From Nitricoxidireducens sp046726235 (GTDB lineage: Bacteria; Pseudomonadota; Gammaproteobacteria; Burkholderiales; Rhodocyclaceae), in assembly GCA_046726235.1 (NCBI GenBank), contig JBKPAD010000001.1, positions 186,001 through 250,000 of the forward strand: a stretch of 64,000 nucleotides of DNA. The letters run 5' to 3'. How positions within the stretch are numbered: the first letter of the stretch is position 1; each line of letters begins with the position of its first letter. The notes under the pieces were generated by a model, which worked only from the letters and a program-made list of their open reading frames with translations, ran no database searches and had not been told where the DNA came from. The translations under genes were made by a program, and so were the position numbers. Shown here piece by piece: positions 17,360 through 26,023 of this stretch.

Positions 17360-18928
17360 TTAAGCAACTCCCCGGCGGGCGAGGAAATCCGTCAGTTCGG
17401 GCACCGGCAGCGGGCGGCTGAACAGGTAGCCCTGCGCCTCCTCGCAGCCGTTGCGGCGCAGGAACTCCGCCTGCGCCTCGGTCTCGACGCCTTCGGCGAT
17501 GACGCGCAGGCGCAGGCTGCGCGCCATGTTGATGATCGCGCTCGCGATCGCCGCGTCGTCGCCGCTGTCGACGACGCCGCGCACAAACGACTGGTCGACC
17601 TTCAGGCGGCTCACGGCCAGGCGCCGCAGGTAGGAAAGCGAGGAGTAGCCGGTGCCGAAATCGTCGATCGCGAGTTGCACGCCGAGGGTGCGCAGCGCCG
17701 CCAGCGTGGCGATGACGCGATGCGACTCGCCCATCAGGATCGACTCGGTGACCTCGAGTTCGAGCTGGCTGGCGGGCAAGCGCGTCTCCTCGAGCACACG
17801 GTCGACCAGCGCCGGGAAATCGGGCTGCATGAACTGCAGCGCCGAGACGTTGACCGCGACCACCAGCGGCCGCCCGGCGTCGAGCCAGGCGCGCCCCTGC
17901 CGGCAGGCGTGCTCGAGCACCCAGGCGCCGATCGGCATGATCATCCCGGTGTCTTCGGCCAACGGGATGAAGCGCGCCGGCGGCACCAGGCCGAGCCGCG
18001 GATGGCGCCAGCGCAGCAGCGCCTCGACGCCGAAGACGCGGCCGTCGGCCAGCGAAAGCTGAGGCTGGTAGTGGATCTCGAGCTGCGCGCCGGCGATGGC
18101 GCTGCGCAGGTCGTGCTCGAGGGCCAGCCGCTCCTTGGCGTTGGCGTCGACTTCGGGCGCAAAGAACTCGAAATGGTCGCGTCCGCTCGTGATGGCGTGA
18201 TGCAGCGCGACGTCGGCGTGCTGCATCAGCGCTTCGGCATCCTCGCCGTCGTCGGGGAACACGGCGGCACCGACGCAGGCCGTCATGTGCAGCGTATTGG
18301 CGCCGATGGTCATCGGCTCGGCGACGCGCGCGAGCATCTTGTGCGCCACCACGGCGGCCTCGGCGCCGGACTCGAGACGCTGCAGGAAGACGACGAACTG
18401 GTCCGGCCCGATGCGCGCGACCGTATCCTCGCCGCGCATGCTGTCGACCAGCCGCTGCGCCACCTCGCGCAGCACTGCGTCGCCGGTGGCGCGGCCGAGC
18501 GAATCGTTGACGTCCTTGAAGCGGTCGAGGTCGAGGAACAGCACCGCTGCGCGGCGCCCCTCGCGCCGTGCCGCCTCGATGCCATAGTCGATGCGGTCCA
18601 CCAGCAGGGCCCGGTTCGGCAGATCGGTCAAGGTGTCGTGGTAGGCGAGTCGGCGCGCCCGTTCCTCGCTGGCGGCAAGCTCGCGCCGGGCATCGGTGGC
18701 GCGCTGATACACCTCGGCCTGCACCCGCAGCTCGCGCACGATCAGGCCGTAGAGCAACATCGACGTGACGGCGACGAACAGCCAGCCTTTCCAGGTCTGG
18801 ACCAGCGACAGCAGTTGCGGGTCGTCGAACATGGCGCCGACCGCGCGATCCGACACCGCGATCCAGACCGCGGCCGCAAGGGCGTAGATCAGGGTGACGC
18901 GCAGGGCGGACAACAGGGACCGTGGCAT
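17360..18928 (-). CDS. Membrane GGDEF-EAL protein with degenerate GGDEF (probable phosphodiesterase)
   Basis: 522 residues from ATG 18928 (MPRSLLSAL). Two N-terminal transmembrane helices (about 5-25 and 48-68) lead to a GGDEF domain whose signature is GPDQF at 174-178, so cyclase activity is unlikely. EAL is intact at 302-304 (VEALLRWRHP) with ELEVTES and DDFGTGYSS. Net c-di-GMP hydrolysis is therefore expected, with the GGDEF part possibly acting as a GTP sensor. First gene of the operon with the HDOD and second GGDEF-EAL genes. Confidence 0.88.
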   Translation of the reverse strand: MPRSLLSALRVTLIYALAAAVWIAVSDRAVGAMFDDPQLLSLVQTWKGWLFVAVTSMLLYGLIVRELRVQAEVYQRATDARRELAASEERARRLAYHDTLTDLPNRALLVDRIDYGIEAARREGRRAAVLFLDLDRFKDVNDSLGRATGDAVLREVAQRLVDSMRGEDTVARIGPDQFVVFLQRLESGAEAAVVAHKMLARVAEPMTIGANTLHMTACVGAAVFPDDGEDAEALMQHADVALHHAITSGRDHFEFFAPEVDANAKERLALEHDLRSAIAGAQLEIHYQPQLSLADGRVFGVEALLRWRHPRLGLVPPARFIPLAEDTGMIMPIGAWVLEHACRQGRAWLDAGRPLVVAVNVSALQFMQPDFPALVDRVLEETRLPASQLELEVTESILMGESHRVIATLAALRTLGVQLAIDDFGTGYSSLSYLRRLAVSRLKVDQSFVRGVVDSGDDAAIASAIINMARSLRLRVIAEGVETEAQAEFLRRNGCEEAQGYLFSRPLPVPELTDFLARRGVA

Positions 18929-18989
18929 GGCGGGCGGCGCGGGCGGAATGTCCCCATTATGTGGCAATCGCCAGGGGAAAATCACCGCG

Positions 18990-19619
18990 TCACGAACGCG
19001 GGTATGGGCGCACGCCGCTTTCGGTGATCACCGCATCGAGCGGGACGTCGTGGGGCTGCGGATGCAGGGTGGCGACCCGCAGCGCATCGAAGCCGACGCC
19101 CCAGGCCAGCGGCCGGGGAAGCATCCGCGCCAGAGTCCGGTCGAAGTAGCCGCCGCCGTAGCCGAGCCGGTAGCCCGCGTCGTCGAAAGCCACGAGCGGC
19201 AGCAGCACGACGTCGGGCGTCACGTTCACCGCCGGCTCGGGAACCGGGATGCCGAAGGGGTCGACGCCCATCGGCGTCGCCGGCGTCCAGGCGCGAAACG
19301 TCATCGGCGCCTCCAATTCAGTCACCGTCGGCATGGCCGCGCGCCAGCCGGCGGCGAGCAGGCGGCCGACCAGCGGCCGCGCATCGAATTCGTTCCGGAT
19401 CGGCCAGCAGAAGGCGACGATGCCCGGTGCGCAGGCGGCGCAGGCGAACGCGAGCTGCGCTTCGATCGCCGCCGACAGTCGCGCGTGTTCCGCCGCTTCG
19501 AGCGAGCGCCGCACGGCAAGCATTTCGCGCCGCAGGCGGGCACGCTCGCTGCTTATGTCGATGTCCGGATTTGCCGCCGGATAGGCGGCGTGTTCCGTCG
19601 GCCCGCGAGTGGTGGGCAT
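18990..19619 (-). CDS. fau: 5-formyltetrahydrofolate cyclo-ligase
   Basis: A 209-residue enzyme (YgfA/MTHFS) that converts 5-formyl-THF to 5,10-methenyl-THF with ATP. It has the N-terminal RARLRREMLAVRRSL helix, CWPIRNEFDARPL, and the ATP-binding GYRLGYGGGYFDRTL motif. It starts 17 bp from the divergent slt gene, so promoters must lie inside the neighbouring coding regions. Together with purU, metH and thrH it adds to the one-carbon functions here. Confidence 0.92.
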   Translation of the reverse strand: MPTTRGPTEHAAYPAANPDIDISSERARLRREMLAVRRSLEAAEHARLSAAIEAQLAFACAACAPGIVAFCWPIRNEFDARPLVGRLLAAGWRAAMPTVTELEAPMTFRAWTPATPMGVDPFGIPVPEPAVNVTPDVVLLPLVAFDDAGYRLGYGGGYFDRTLARMLPRPLAWGVGFDALRVATLHPQPHDVPLDAVITESGVRPYPRS

Positions 19620-19636
19620 GTGCTAACTTGGACAAG

Positions 19637-21601
19637 ATGAAGTCGATGCAAAGATACCCGATGAAACTGGCCTTGGGCGCGCTCGCCTGCGTGCCGCTCC
19701 TGGCCTTCGCCGCTCCCGGCGACGAGACCGTCCTCGCCGCGCGCGAGGCCTACCGCAACGGCGAACGCGTTCGCCTCGCACGCGCCGTCGAGGCGCTGCG
19801 CGGACACGAACTGCGGCCCTGGGCCGAGTACTGGCAATTGCGCCTGAAGCTCGAGGACAAGCAGGCCGAAGACGTGCCCTCCTTCCTCGAACGCGAGGCC
19901 GGCAGCTACCTCGCCGACCGGCTGCGCAGCGACTGGCTGCGCGCCGTCGGCAAGCAGCGCGACTGGACCACCTTCGAGCGCGAGTATCCGAAGCTGTTCC
20001 AGCCTGAACAGGATCTCGTCTGTTATTCGCTGCAGGCGCGCCTCGATCGCCTGCAGGACACGACGGCGCTCGACGAAGCGCGCCCGCTGTGGTTCTCGCT
20101 GCTCGACATGCCCGAGCCCTGCGTGCCGCTGATGGACCAGCTCGTCGCCAACAAGCGGATCGACGCCGACGACGCCTGGGAACGCATGCGCCGCCTGCTC
20201 GAGGCGCGCAAGCTGGTGCACGCCAAGCAGTTCGCGCGCTACCTGCCCAAGGGCCAGGAACCGGACCCGCGCACGCTCGACGCGATCGCCGACAAACCGG
20301 CACGCCATGTCGCCCGCTTGCCGGCAAACTTCGCCGCGACCCGCCTCGGGCGCGAGATGGCGCTGTTCGCGATCTCGCGCATGGCGCGCAGCGACCCGCA
20401 GGTGACGGCGGCGCAGTGGCAGGACATCGAACAGCGCTTCGAGCCCGCCGAGCGTGCCTACGCCTGGGGCCAGATCGCCTGGCAGGCGGCCTATCGCCAC
20501 CTGCCGGAAGCCCTCGGCTGGTACGAACGTGCCGCGCAGGCGGCGCCGGGCGCTGTGTTGAACGACGAACAGTGGGCGTGGAAGGTGCGCGCCGCCCTGC
20601 GCGCCGCCGACTGGACGACGGTGCGCACGACGATCGAACAGATGCCGCCCCGGCTCGCCGCCGACCCGGCATGGATCTACTGGCTCGGCCGCGCCGCCGA
20701 AATCCAGGGACGCAGCGCCGATGCGCGCGCGCTCTACATGAAGATCAGCGGCCAGCCGAGCTTCTACGGCAACCTCGCCGACGAGGAACTGGGCCGGCCG
20801 TTCTCCGTGCCGGCGCGCGCCGCGCCCGCCAGCGAGGAGGAGTTCGCCCAGGCGGCGTCCAACGCCGGACTGCGGCGCGCGCTGGGCATGATGCGCCTCG
20901 ACATGCGCGTCGAGGGCGTGCGCGAATGGAACTGGACGGTGCGCGGCATGGACGACCGCCAGCTGCTCGCCGCCGCCGAACTGGCGCGGCGCCAGGACAT
21001 CTACGATCGCGCCATCAGCACCGCCGACCGCACGCTCGCGCAGCACGACTACGGCCTGCGCTACCTGGCGCCGTTCCGCGAGTACGTCGATCCGAAGGCG
21101 CGCGCAGTGGGGCTCGACAACGGCTGGGTCTACGGCCTCATGCGCCAGGAAAGCCGCTTCGTCATGAACGCCAAGTCGACCGTCGGCGCGCGCGGACTGA
21201 TGCAGGTGATGCCGGCGACCGCCAAATGGGTGGCGAAAAAGATCAACCTCGCCGGCTTCCATCCCGCCCGCGTCGGCGACATGGAAACCAACGTCACGCT
21301 CGGCACGCATTACCTGAAGATGGTGCTCGACGGCCTCGACAACCATCCGGTGCTGGCATCGGCCGCCTACAACGCCGGCCCCGGCCGCGCGCGCAGGTGG
21401 CGCGGCGATCGCGCGCTCGAGGGCGCGATCTACGCCGAGACCATCCCGTTCGCCGAGACGCGCGACTACGTCAAGAAGGTGATGAACAACGCCCTCTACT
21501 ATTCGGCGCTGTTCGACGGCAAGCCGCAGTCGCTGAAGGCGCGCCTCGGCACGATCCGCCCGCGCGGCAACGGCGATGCCTTAGCCGAGGACCTGCCATA
21601 A
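19637..21601 (+). CDS. slt: Soluble lytic murein transglycosylase
   Basis: 654 residues from ATG 19637, with later in-frame ATGs at 19646 and 19661. A signal peptide (MKLALGALACVPLLAFA, cleaved near APGDE) sends it to the periplasm. A long superhelical alpha domain is followed by the C-terminal SLT domain: catalytic Glu505 in MRQESRF, then STVGARGLMQVMPATA and ASAAYNAGPGRARRW. It cleaves glycan strands to 1,6-anhydromuropeptides, the cargo of AmpG. It is followed by the duplicated start of the next gene. Confidence 0.92.
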   Translation: MKSMQRYPMKLALGALACVPLLAFAAPGDETVLAAREAYRNGERVRLARAVEALRGHELRPWAEYWQLRLKLEDKQAEDVPSFLEREAGSYLADRLRSDWLRAVGKQRDWTTFEREYPKLFQPEQDLVCYSLQARLDRLQDTTALDEARPLWFSLLDMPEPCVPLMDQLVANKRIDADDAWERMRRLLEARKLVHAKQFARYLPKGQEPDPRTLDAIADKPARHVARLPANFAATRLGREMALFAISRMARSDPQVTAAQWQDIEQRFEPAERAYAWGQIAWQAAYRHLPEALGWYERAAQAAPGAVLNDEQWAWKVRAALRAADWTTVRTTIEQMPPRLAADPAWIYWLGRAAEIQGRSADARALYMKISGQPSFYGNLADEELGRPFSVPARAAPASEEEFAQAASNAGLRRALGMMRLDMRVEGVREWNWTVRGMDDRQLLAAAELARRQDIYDRAISTADRTLAQHDYGLRYLAPFREYVDPKARAVGLDNGWVYGLMRQESRFVMNAKSTVGARGLMQVMPATAKWVAKKINLAGFHPARVGDMETNVTLGTHYLKMVLDGLDNHPVLASAAYNAGPGRARRWRGDRALEGAIYAETIPFAETRDYVKKVMNNALYYSALFDGKPQSLKARLGTIRPRGNGDALAEDLP

Positions 21602-21605
21602 GCCG

Positions 21606-21644
21606 ATGAACATCCTGGTGATCGGCGGCTCGGATTTCAAATGA
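21606..21644 (+). other. 12-codon micro-ORF duplicating the start of the following gene
   Basis: ATG at 21606 opens a 12-codon frame encoding MNILVIGGSDFK, whose TGA overlaps the ATG of the next gene (ATGA at 21641). Its first nine residues are identical to those of the real gene (MNILVIGGS), and both continue to Phe at position 11 (D-F versus G-F), yet five of the eight codons after ATG differ synonymously. It could be a leader for translational coupling or a scar of recombination with a homologous gene. No independent function is implied. Confidence 0.6.
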
Positions 21645-22549
21645 ACATATTGGTCATCGGCGGTTCCGGTTTTGTCGGCTCCAGCCTCGTCGCGCGGCTT
21701 TCGGCCGTCGGACACGACGTGGTGGTGCCGACGCGGCGCTACGAGCATGCGAAGCACCTGCTGGTGCTGCCGACCGTCGATGTCGTCGTCGCCGACGTCC
21801 ATGACGACGCGACGCTGGAGCGGCTGATGCGCGGCAAGGACGCCGTCGTCAATCTGGTCGGCGTGCTGCACGGCGGCGAAGGCCGGCCGTGGGGCAAGGG
21901 CTTCGAGCGCGCCCACGTCGAACTGCCGAAGAAGATCGTGCGCGCGATGCAGCGTGCCGGCGTCACCCGCCTGCTGCACATGTCGGCGCTCGCCGCCGAC
22001 GGCCGCGCGCCGTCGGGCTACCTGCGCTCCAAGGCCGCCGGCGAGGCCGCCGCCTTCGCCGTGCCGCCGCCGGTCGCCGTCACGGTGTTCCGGCCCTCGG
22101 TAATCTTCGGCCGCGGCGATTCCTTCCTCAACCTGTTCGCGCGACTGCTCAGGCGCGTGCCCTTCGTGCCGCTCGCCGGCGCCGACGCGCGCTTCCAGCC
22201 GGTCTGGGTCGAGGACGTGGCCGCGGCCTTCGCGGCAAGCCTCGGCTGCATCGAGAGCTTCGGCCGCAGCTACGACCTCTGCGGCCCGCGCACCTACAGC
22301 CTGCGCGAGCTCGTCGCCGCCGCGGGCCGCTGGTCGGGGCATCGGCGGCCGATCTTCGCCCTGCCCGGAACGCTGGCCTGGCTCCAGGCCTGGGCGATGG
22401 AGTTCCTGCCCGGCGCCCCGATGACGCGCGACAACCTGCGCTCGATGCGCGTGCCCAGCACCTGCGACGCCGGCTGCAGCCTCCCCTTCGGCATCGAGGC
22501 GACGCCGCTCGAAGCGGTCGCGCCCGACTACCTGCGCGCGCCGACGTGA
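21641..22549 (+). CDS. NDUFA9-like NAD-dependent epimerase/dehydratase (complex I NDUFA9 subunit family)
   Basis: 302 residues of the atypical extended SDR group. The Rossmann motif GGSGFVGSSLVARL begins at residue 7; VNLVGVLHGG, the SALAADGRAPSGYLRSKAAGE segment with YxxxK, and FRPSVIFGRGDSFLNLF are characteristic. Bacterial members are annotated by similarity to the mitochondrial complex I NDUFA9 subunit; their substrate is unknown. It overlaps cca by GTGA and is preceded by a micro-ORF copying its own start. The slt-NDUFA9-cca order suggests one transcript. Confidence 0.88.
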   Translation: MNILVIGGSGFVGSSLVARLSAVGHDVVVPTRRYEHAKHLLVLPTVDVVVADVHDDATLERLMRGKDAVVNLVGVLHGGEGRPWGKGFERAHVELPKKIVRAMQRAGVTRLLHMSALAADGRAPSGYLRSKAAGEAAAFAVPPPVAVTVFRPSVIFGRGDSFLNLFARLLRRVPFVPLAGADARFQPVWVEDVAAAFAASLGCIESFGRSYDLCGPRTYSLRELVAAAGRWSGHRRPIFALPGTLAWLQAWAMEFLPGAPMTRDNLRSMRVPSTCDAGCSLPFGIEATPLEAVAPDYLRAPT

Positions 22550-23766
22550 GGATCTACGCCGTCGGCGGCGCCGTTCGCGACGCGCTGCTCGGTTTCCCGG
22601 TCCAGGACCGCGACTGGGTCGTCGTCGGCGGCACGCCGGAGGAGATGCTGGCGCGCGGCTTCCGCCCGGTGGGCAAGGATTTCCCCGTGTTCCTGCATCC
22701 GCAGACGCAGGAGGAGTACGCGCTGGCGCGCACCGAGCGCAAGACCGCGCCCGGCTACACCGGCTTCGTCTTCCACGCCGAGCCCGACGTCACGCTCGAG
22801 CAGGACCTCGCGCGCCGCGACCTGACGATCAACGCCATCGCCCAGGACGAATCGGGCGCGCACCTCGATCCCTACGGCGGGCGCGACGATCTCGCCGCGA
22901 AGGTGCTGCGCCATGTCTCGCCGGCCTTCGCCGAGGACCCGGTGCGCATCCTGCGGGTCGCCCGCTTCGCCGCGCGTTTCGCGGATTTCTCGATCGCACC
23001 GGAGACGCTCGGCCTGATGCGGCAGATGGTGACGAGCGGCGAGGTAGACCATCTGGTGCCCGAGCGCGTCTGGCAGGAGATCGCGAAGGGACTGATAGAG
23101 CAGCGGCCCTCGCGCATGCTCCAGGTGCTTCGGGAATGCGGCGCGCTGGCGCGCATCCTGCCCGAGGTTGACGCGCTCTACGGCGTGCCGCAGCGCGCCG
23201 ACTACCACCCGGAGGTCGATACCGGCGTGCACACCGGGATGGTGGTCGACATGGCGGCGCGGCTCGCGCTGCCGCTCGCGGCGCGCTTCGCCGCGCTGAC
23301 CCACGACCTCGGCAAGGCGCAGACGCCGGCCGACGTCCTGCCGCGCCACATCGGCCACGAGGCGGCCAGCGTCGCGCTGCTCAAGCCGCTCTGCGAACGC
23401 CTGCGCGTGCCGACGGAATGCCGCGACGTGGCCCTGCTGGTCGCCCGCTTCCACGGCGACATCCACAAGGTCGCCGAACTGCGCGCCGCGACGATCGTCA
23501 AGGTGCTCGAGAGTTGCGACGCCCTGCGGCGCCCGGAACGCTTCGAGCTGGTGCTCGGCGCCTGCGAGGCCGACGCCCGCGGCCGCGGCGGCCTCGCCGA
23601 GCAGCCGTATCCCCAGGCAGACCGCTGGCATTCGGCGCTGGCCGCCGTACAATCGGTCGACGGCGCCGCCATTGCCGGCGCCTGCACAGACCGGGCCGAG
23701 ATCCCCGCCCGCATTCGCGAACAACGCATTGCCGCGGTTCGAGAACGCGGCTGGGAGATTGCTTGA
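22546..23766 (+). CDS. cca: CCA-adding tRNA nucleotidyltransferase with HD domain
   Basis: 406 residues from a GTG at 22546 in a GTGA overlap. The class II nucleotidyltransferase core shows YAVGGAVRDALLG, then a variant VQDRDWVVVG, and RRDLTINAIAQDESG and PVRILRVARFAARF. The C-terminal HD domain has HTGMVVDMAA and LTHDLGKAQTP, the phosphohydrolase found in the E. coli-type enzyme. It adds or repairs the 3' CCA of tRNAs. Next, an HDOD gene starts at a TTG overlapping its stop. Confidence 0.95.
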   Translation: MRIYAVGGAVRDALLGFPVQDRDWVVVGGTPEEMLARGFRPVGKDFPVFLHPQTQEEYALARTERKTAPGYTGFVFHAEPDVTLEQDLARRDLTINAIAQDESGAHLDPYGGRDDLAAKVLRHVSPAFAEDPVRILRVARFAARFADFSIAPETLGLMRQMVTSGEVDHLVPERVWQEIAKGLIEQRPSRMLQVLRECGALARILPEVDALYGVPQRADYHPEVDTGVHTGMVVDMAARLALPLAARFAALTHDLGKAQTPADVLPRHIGHEAASVALLKPLCERLRVPTECRDVALLVARFHGDIHKVAELRAATIVKVLESCDALRRPERFELVLGACEADARGRGGLAEQPYPQADRWHSALAAVQSVDGAAIAGACTDRAEIPARIREQRIAAVRERGWEIA

Positions 23767-24635
23767 GCCTGGAATCCCAACGGCATTGGGGCGTCGACCA
23801 GTGGGCTGCCTACCTCAGCGGGCAGAACATTCCGTCGATGCTGCGCTCGAAAATGCTCCTCATGGGCCTCGAGGAGGAGAAGGGCGAGTCCCTGTCCTCG
23901 AAGGAACTTTCCAGCCTCGCCAACAGCGATCCCTTCCTGTGCCTGCGCCTGCTGCGCGCCGCCGAGAAGATCCGCAGCCGCAAGCTCGGCCGCGACACGA
24001 CGACGACGCTCGCTGCCGTGCTGCAGTTGGGCGTCACCGCCTTCCGCGACCTGCTCGTCAACAGCCCCGAGGCCGATGCCTCGAATCCCGGGCTCGCGGC
24101 CTGCGAGGCGCGCTCGGTGCTGGCGAGCCACCTCGCGCTGCAGTGGTGCCAGGCGCGCTCGGACATCGCCCCCGACGAGGTCGCGATGGCGACGCTGCTG
24201 TCCGAGACCGGCGAACTCCTGCTCTGGAGCTTCGCGCCCCAGGTGCCGCAGGCGGCGCTCGACGCGCGCGCCGCCGGCCTCGCGCGGCGCTCCGCCGACG
24301 CCCAGATGATGAGCTGCGGCTTCCGCTTCCGCGACCTGACGATGAAGTGCGCGACGATCTGGGAACTGCCGCCGCTGCTGATGCAATTGATCAAGGGCGT
24401 CGACAACACACGCGCCAACCTCTCGCGGCTGTGCGTCGACACCGCCCGCCACCTGGCATCGAGCCCCGACAACCCCGCCTTGCCCGACGACCTGGCCGAG
24501 GCCAAGCGGCTGATCCCGCAGGCCTCGCTGCATTGGCTCGGCTCGCGCATGCTCGGCCTCAACGAGGATCAGCTGGATTACGTCGTGACGCGGGCCGGCG
24601 AGATCCTCGCCAGCCAGGCGCCGCCGGAGGATTAG
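23763..24635 (+). CDS. HDOD domain protein
   Basis: 290 residues from a TTG start at 23763, with TTGA overlapping the cca stop; no other start suits the N-terminus (SLESQRHWGVDQWAAYLSGQ). HDOD features are LANSDPFLCLRLLRAAEKI, TLAAVLQLGVTAFRDLLV, a central LLSETGELLLWSF and DLTMKCATIWELPPLL. The HD metal residues are replaced, as normal for HDOD. A regulatory role is inferred from the family. The weak start plus coupling suggests low expression tied to cca. Confidence 0.8.
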   Translation: MSLESQRHWGVDQWAAYLSGQNIPSMLRSKMLLMGLEEEKGESLSSKELSSLANSDPFLCLRLLRAAEKIRSRKLGRDTTTTLAAVLQLGVTAFRDLLVNSPEADASNPGLAACEARSVLASHLALQWCQARSDIAPDEVAMATLLSETGELLLWSFAPQVPQAALDARAAGLARRSADAQMMSCGFRFRDLTMKCATIWELPPLLMQLIKGVDNTRANLSRLCVDTARHLASSPDNPALPDDLAEAKRLIPQASLHWLGSRMLGLNEDQLDYVVTRAGEILASQAPPED

Positions 24636-24648
24636 GCGCCCGGGGCGG

Positions 24649-24846
24649 CTAGAACAGCCGCGCCAGCGCACTCAGCAGCAGCGACAGCACCAGCGCCGTG
24701 GCGAACGGAAAAACGTACTCGCGGCCGCCGCGCGTGAAGCGGATGTCGCCGGGCAGCCGGCCCAGGCGCAGCAGGCGTGCCAGCCGGGGCTGCATCAGCC
24801 CGAGCACGAGAACCGCGAGGAACAGGGCAATCAGCCACTTCAACAT
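24649..24846 (-). CDS. DUF2905 small membrane protein (65 aa)
   Basis: Two transmembrane helices (about residues 2-19 and 47-64) flank the conserved LGRLPGDIRFTRGGREYVFPFAT loop that defines DUF2905. The family is widespread and of unknown function. It is convergent with the HDOD gene (13 bp apart) and divergent from the alpha/beta hydrolase. Confidence 0.85.
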   Translation of the reverse strand: MLKWLIALFLAVLVLGLMQPRLARLLRLGRLPGDIRFTRGGREYVFPFATALVLSLLLSALARLF

Positions 24847-24893
24847 GGTGCCGTCCGGCTACAATCGTCGGCGGCATCATACGCTCCGCAGAC

Positions 24894-25703
24894 ATGAACA
24901 AATCCCGCTTCGACGGCCTTGAAGTCCTCGCCAATGCGCCTGCGGGAAACGCCTGTGCGACGCCGCTGCTTTTCGTCCACGGCGCCTACACCGCGGCCTG
25001 GTGCTGGCAGGACCACTTCCTGCCGTTCTTCGCCGAGGCGGGCTACGCCGCCTATGCGGTGAGCCTCTCCGGCCATGGCGGCAGCCGCGGCCGCGAATGC
25101 CTCGACAGCTTCTCGATCGCCGACTACGTCGCCGACGTCGCCCACGTCGCCGCCCGCCTGCCGGCGCCGCCGGTGATGATCGGCCATTCGATGGGCGGCT
25201 TCGTGGTGCAGAAATACCTCGAGGACCACGCCGCGCCGGGTGCCGTGCTGATGTCCTCGGTGCCGCCGCAAGGCCTGATGTCGTCGGCCTTCGGCCTGAT
25301 GTTCAGCAAGCCCGGCCTGATGAAGGACCTCAACCGCCTGATGGGCGGCGGCCAGGTCTCGCTCGACTCCCTGCGCGAGGCGCTGTTCGCGCAGCCGGTG
25401 TCGGTCGACGAACTGCGGCGCTACTACCGGCTCGCGCAGCCCGAGTCCTATCGGGCGATCTGGGACATGACGCTGTTCAACCTGCCGCAAGTCTCGCGCG
25501 TCGATGCATCGAAACTGCTGGTGCTCGGCGCCGAGTCGGACCAGCTGATCCCGGCGTCGCTGGTCGAGATGACGGCGCGCACCTACGGCGTGGCGGCCGA
25601 GATCTTTCCCGGCATGGGGCACGGCCTGATGCTCGAGCGCGAGTGGCGCAAGCCGGCGCAGCGCATCCTGCAGTGGCTGGCCGGGATCGGAATCGCACCA
25701 TGA
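24894..25703 (+). CDS. Alpha/beta hydrolase
   Basis: A 269-residue lysophospholipase-like hydrolase with LFVHGAYTAAWCWQDHFLP (oxyanion region), the nucleophile elbow GHSMGGFVV, an acidic residue in LVLGAESDQLIP, and the catalytic His in PGMGHGLMLE. No signal peptide. A TACAAT -10-like box lies at 24860-24865. The substrate cannot be inferred. It overlaps the DUF1840 gene by ATGA. Confidence 0.88.
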   Translation: MNKSRFDGLEVLANAPAGNACATPLLFVHGAYTAAWCWQDHFLPFFAEAGYAAYAVSLSGHGGSRGRECLDSFSIADYVADVAHVAARLPAPPVMIGHSMGGFVVQKYLEDHAAPGAVLMSSVPPQGLMSSAFGLMFSKPGLMKDLNRLMGGGQVSLDSLREALFAQPVSVDELRRYYRLAQPESYRAIWDMTLFNLPQVSRVDASKLLVLGAESDQLIPASLVEMTARTYGVAAEIFPGMGHGLMLEREWRKPAQRILQWLAGIGIAP

Positions 25704-26011
25704 TCACCTTCCGTTCCGAAGTCGGACCCGACGTCATGATGTTCGACGAGATCGCGCATCGGATGATGGACCTGCTCGGCAAGGAGCACTCGGCGCAAGG
25801 CGTCGTCACCGTCGAGCAACTGCCGGCGGCGATCGCCGCATTGAAGGACGCCATCGCGAAGGACCGCGCCGCGCATCAGCCGCACGTCGAGGAGGACGAG
25901 GACGATGCGCCCGCGAACCGGCCGGTCAGCCTGGCGCAGCGCGCGCTGCCGCTGGTCGAACTGTTCGAGATTTCGCTTGCCCGCGGCAAGCCGGTGACCT
26001 GGGGCGTCTGA
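25700..26011 (+). CDS. DUF1840 family protein (103 aa)
   Basis: Opens MITFRSEVGPDVMMFDEIAHRMMDLLGK and carries VVTVEQLPAAIAALK, an acidic linker (EEDEDD) and SLAQRALPLVELFEISLARGKPVTWGV, the DUF1840 pattern. Function unknown, cytoplasmic. Translationally coupled to the hydrolase by ATGA. Confidence 0.85.
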   Translation: MITFRSEVGPDVMMFDEIAHRMMDLLGKEHSAQGVVTVEQLPAAIAALKDAIAKDRAAHQPHVEEDEDDAPANRPVSLAQRALPLVELFEISLARGKPVTWGV

Positions 26012-26023
26012 CCGAGCTGTTCT

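Noticed and set aside
16309..17367. A 5' extension of the GGDEF-EAL gene upstream to 17367
   Set aside because: That sequence is out of frame with the HDOD gene and Arg/Pro-rich; a GTG at 16308 in a GTGA overlap is the natural start.
19600..19660. A 6S RNA next to fau (as in E. coli ssrS-ygfA)
   Set aside because: fau and slt start only 17 bp apart, leaving no room for a 180-nt RNA.
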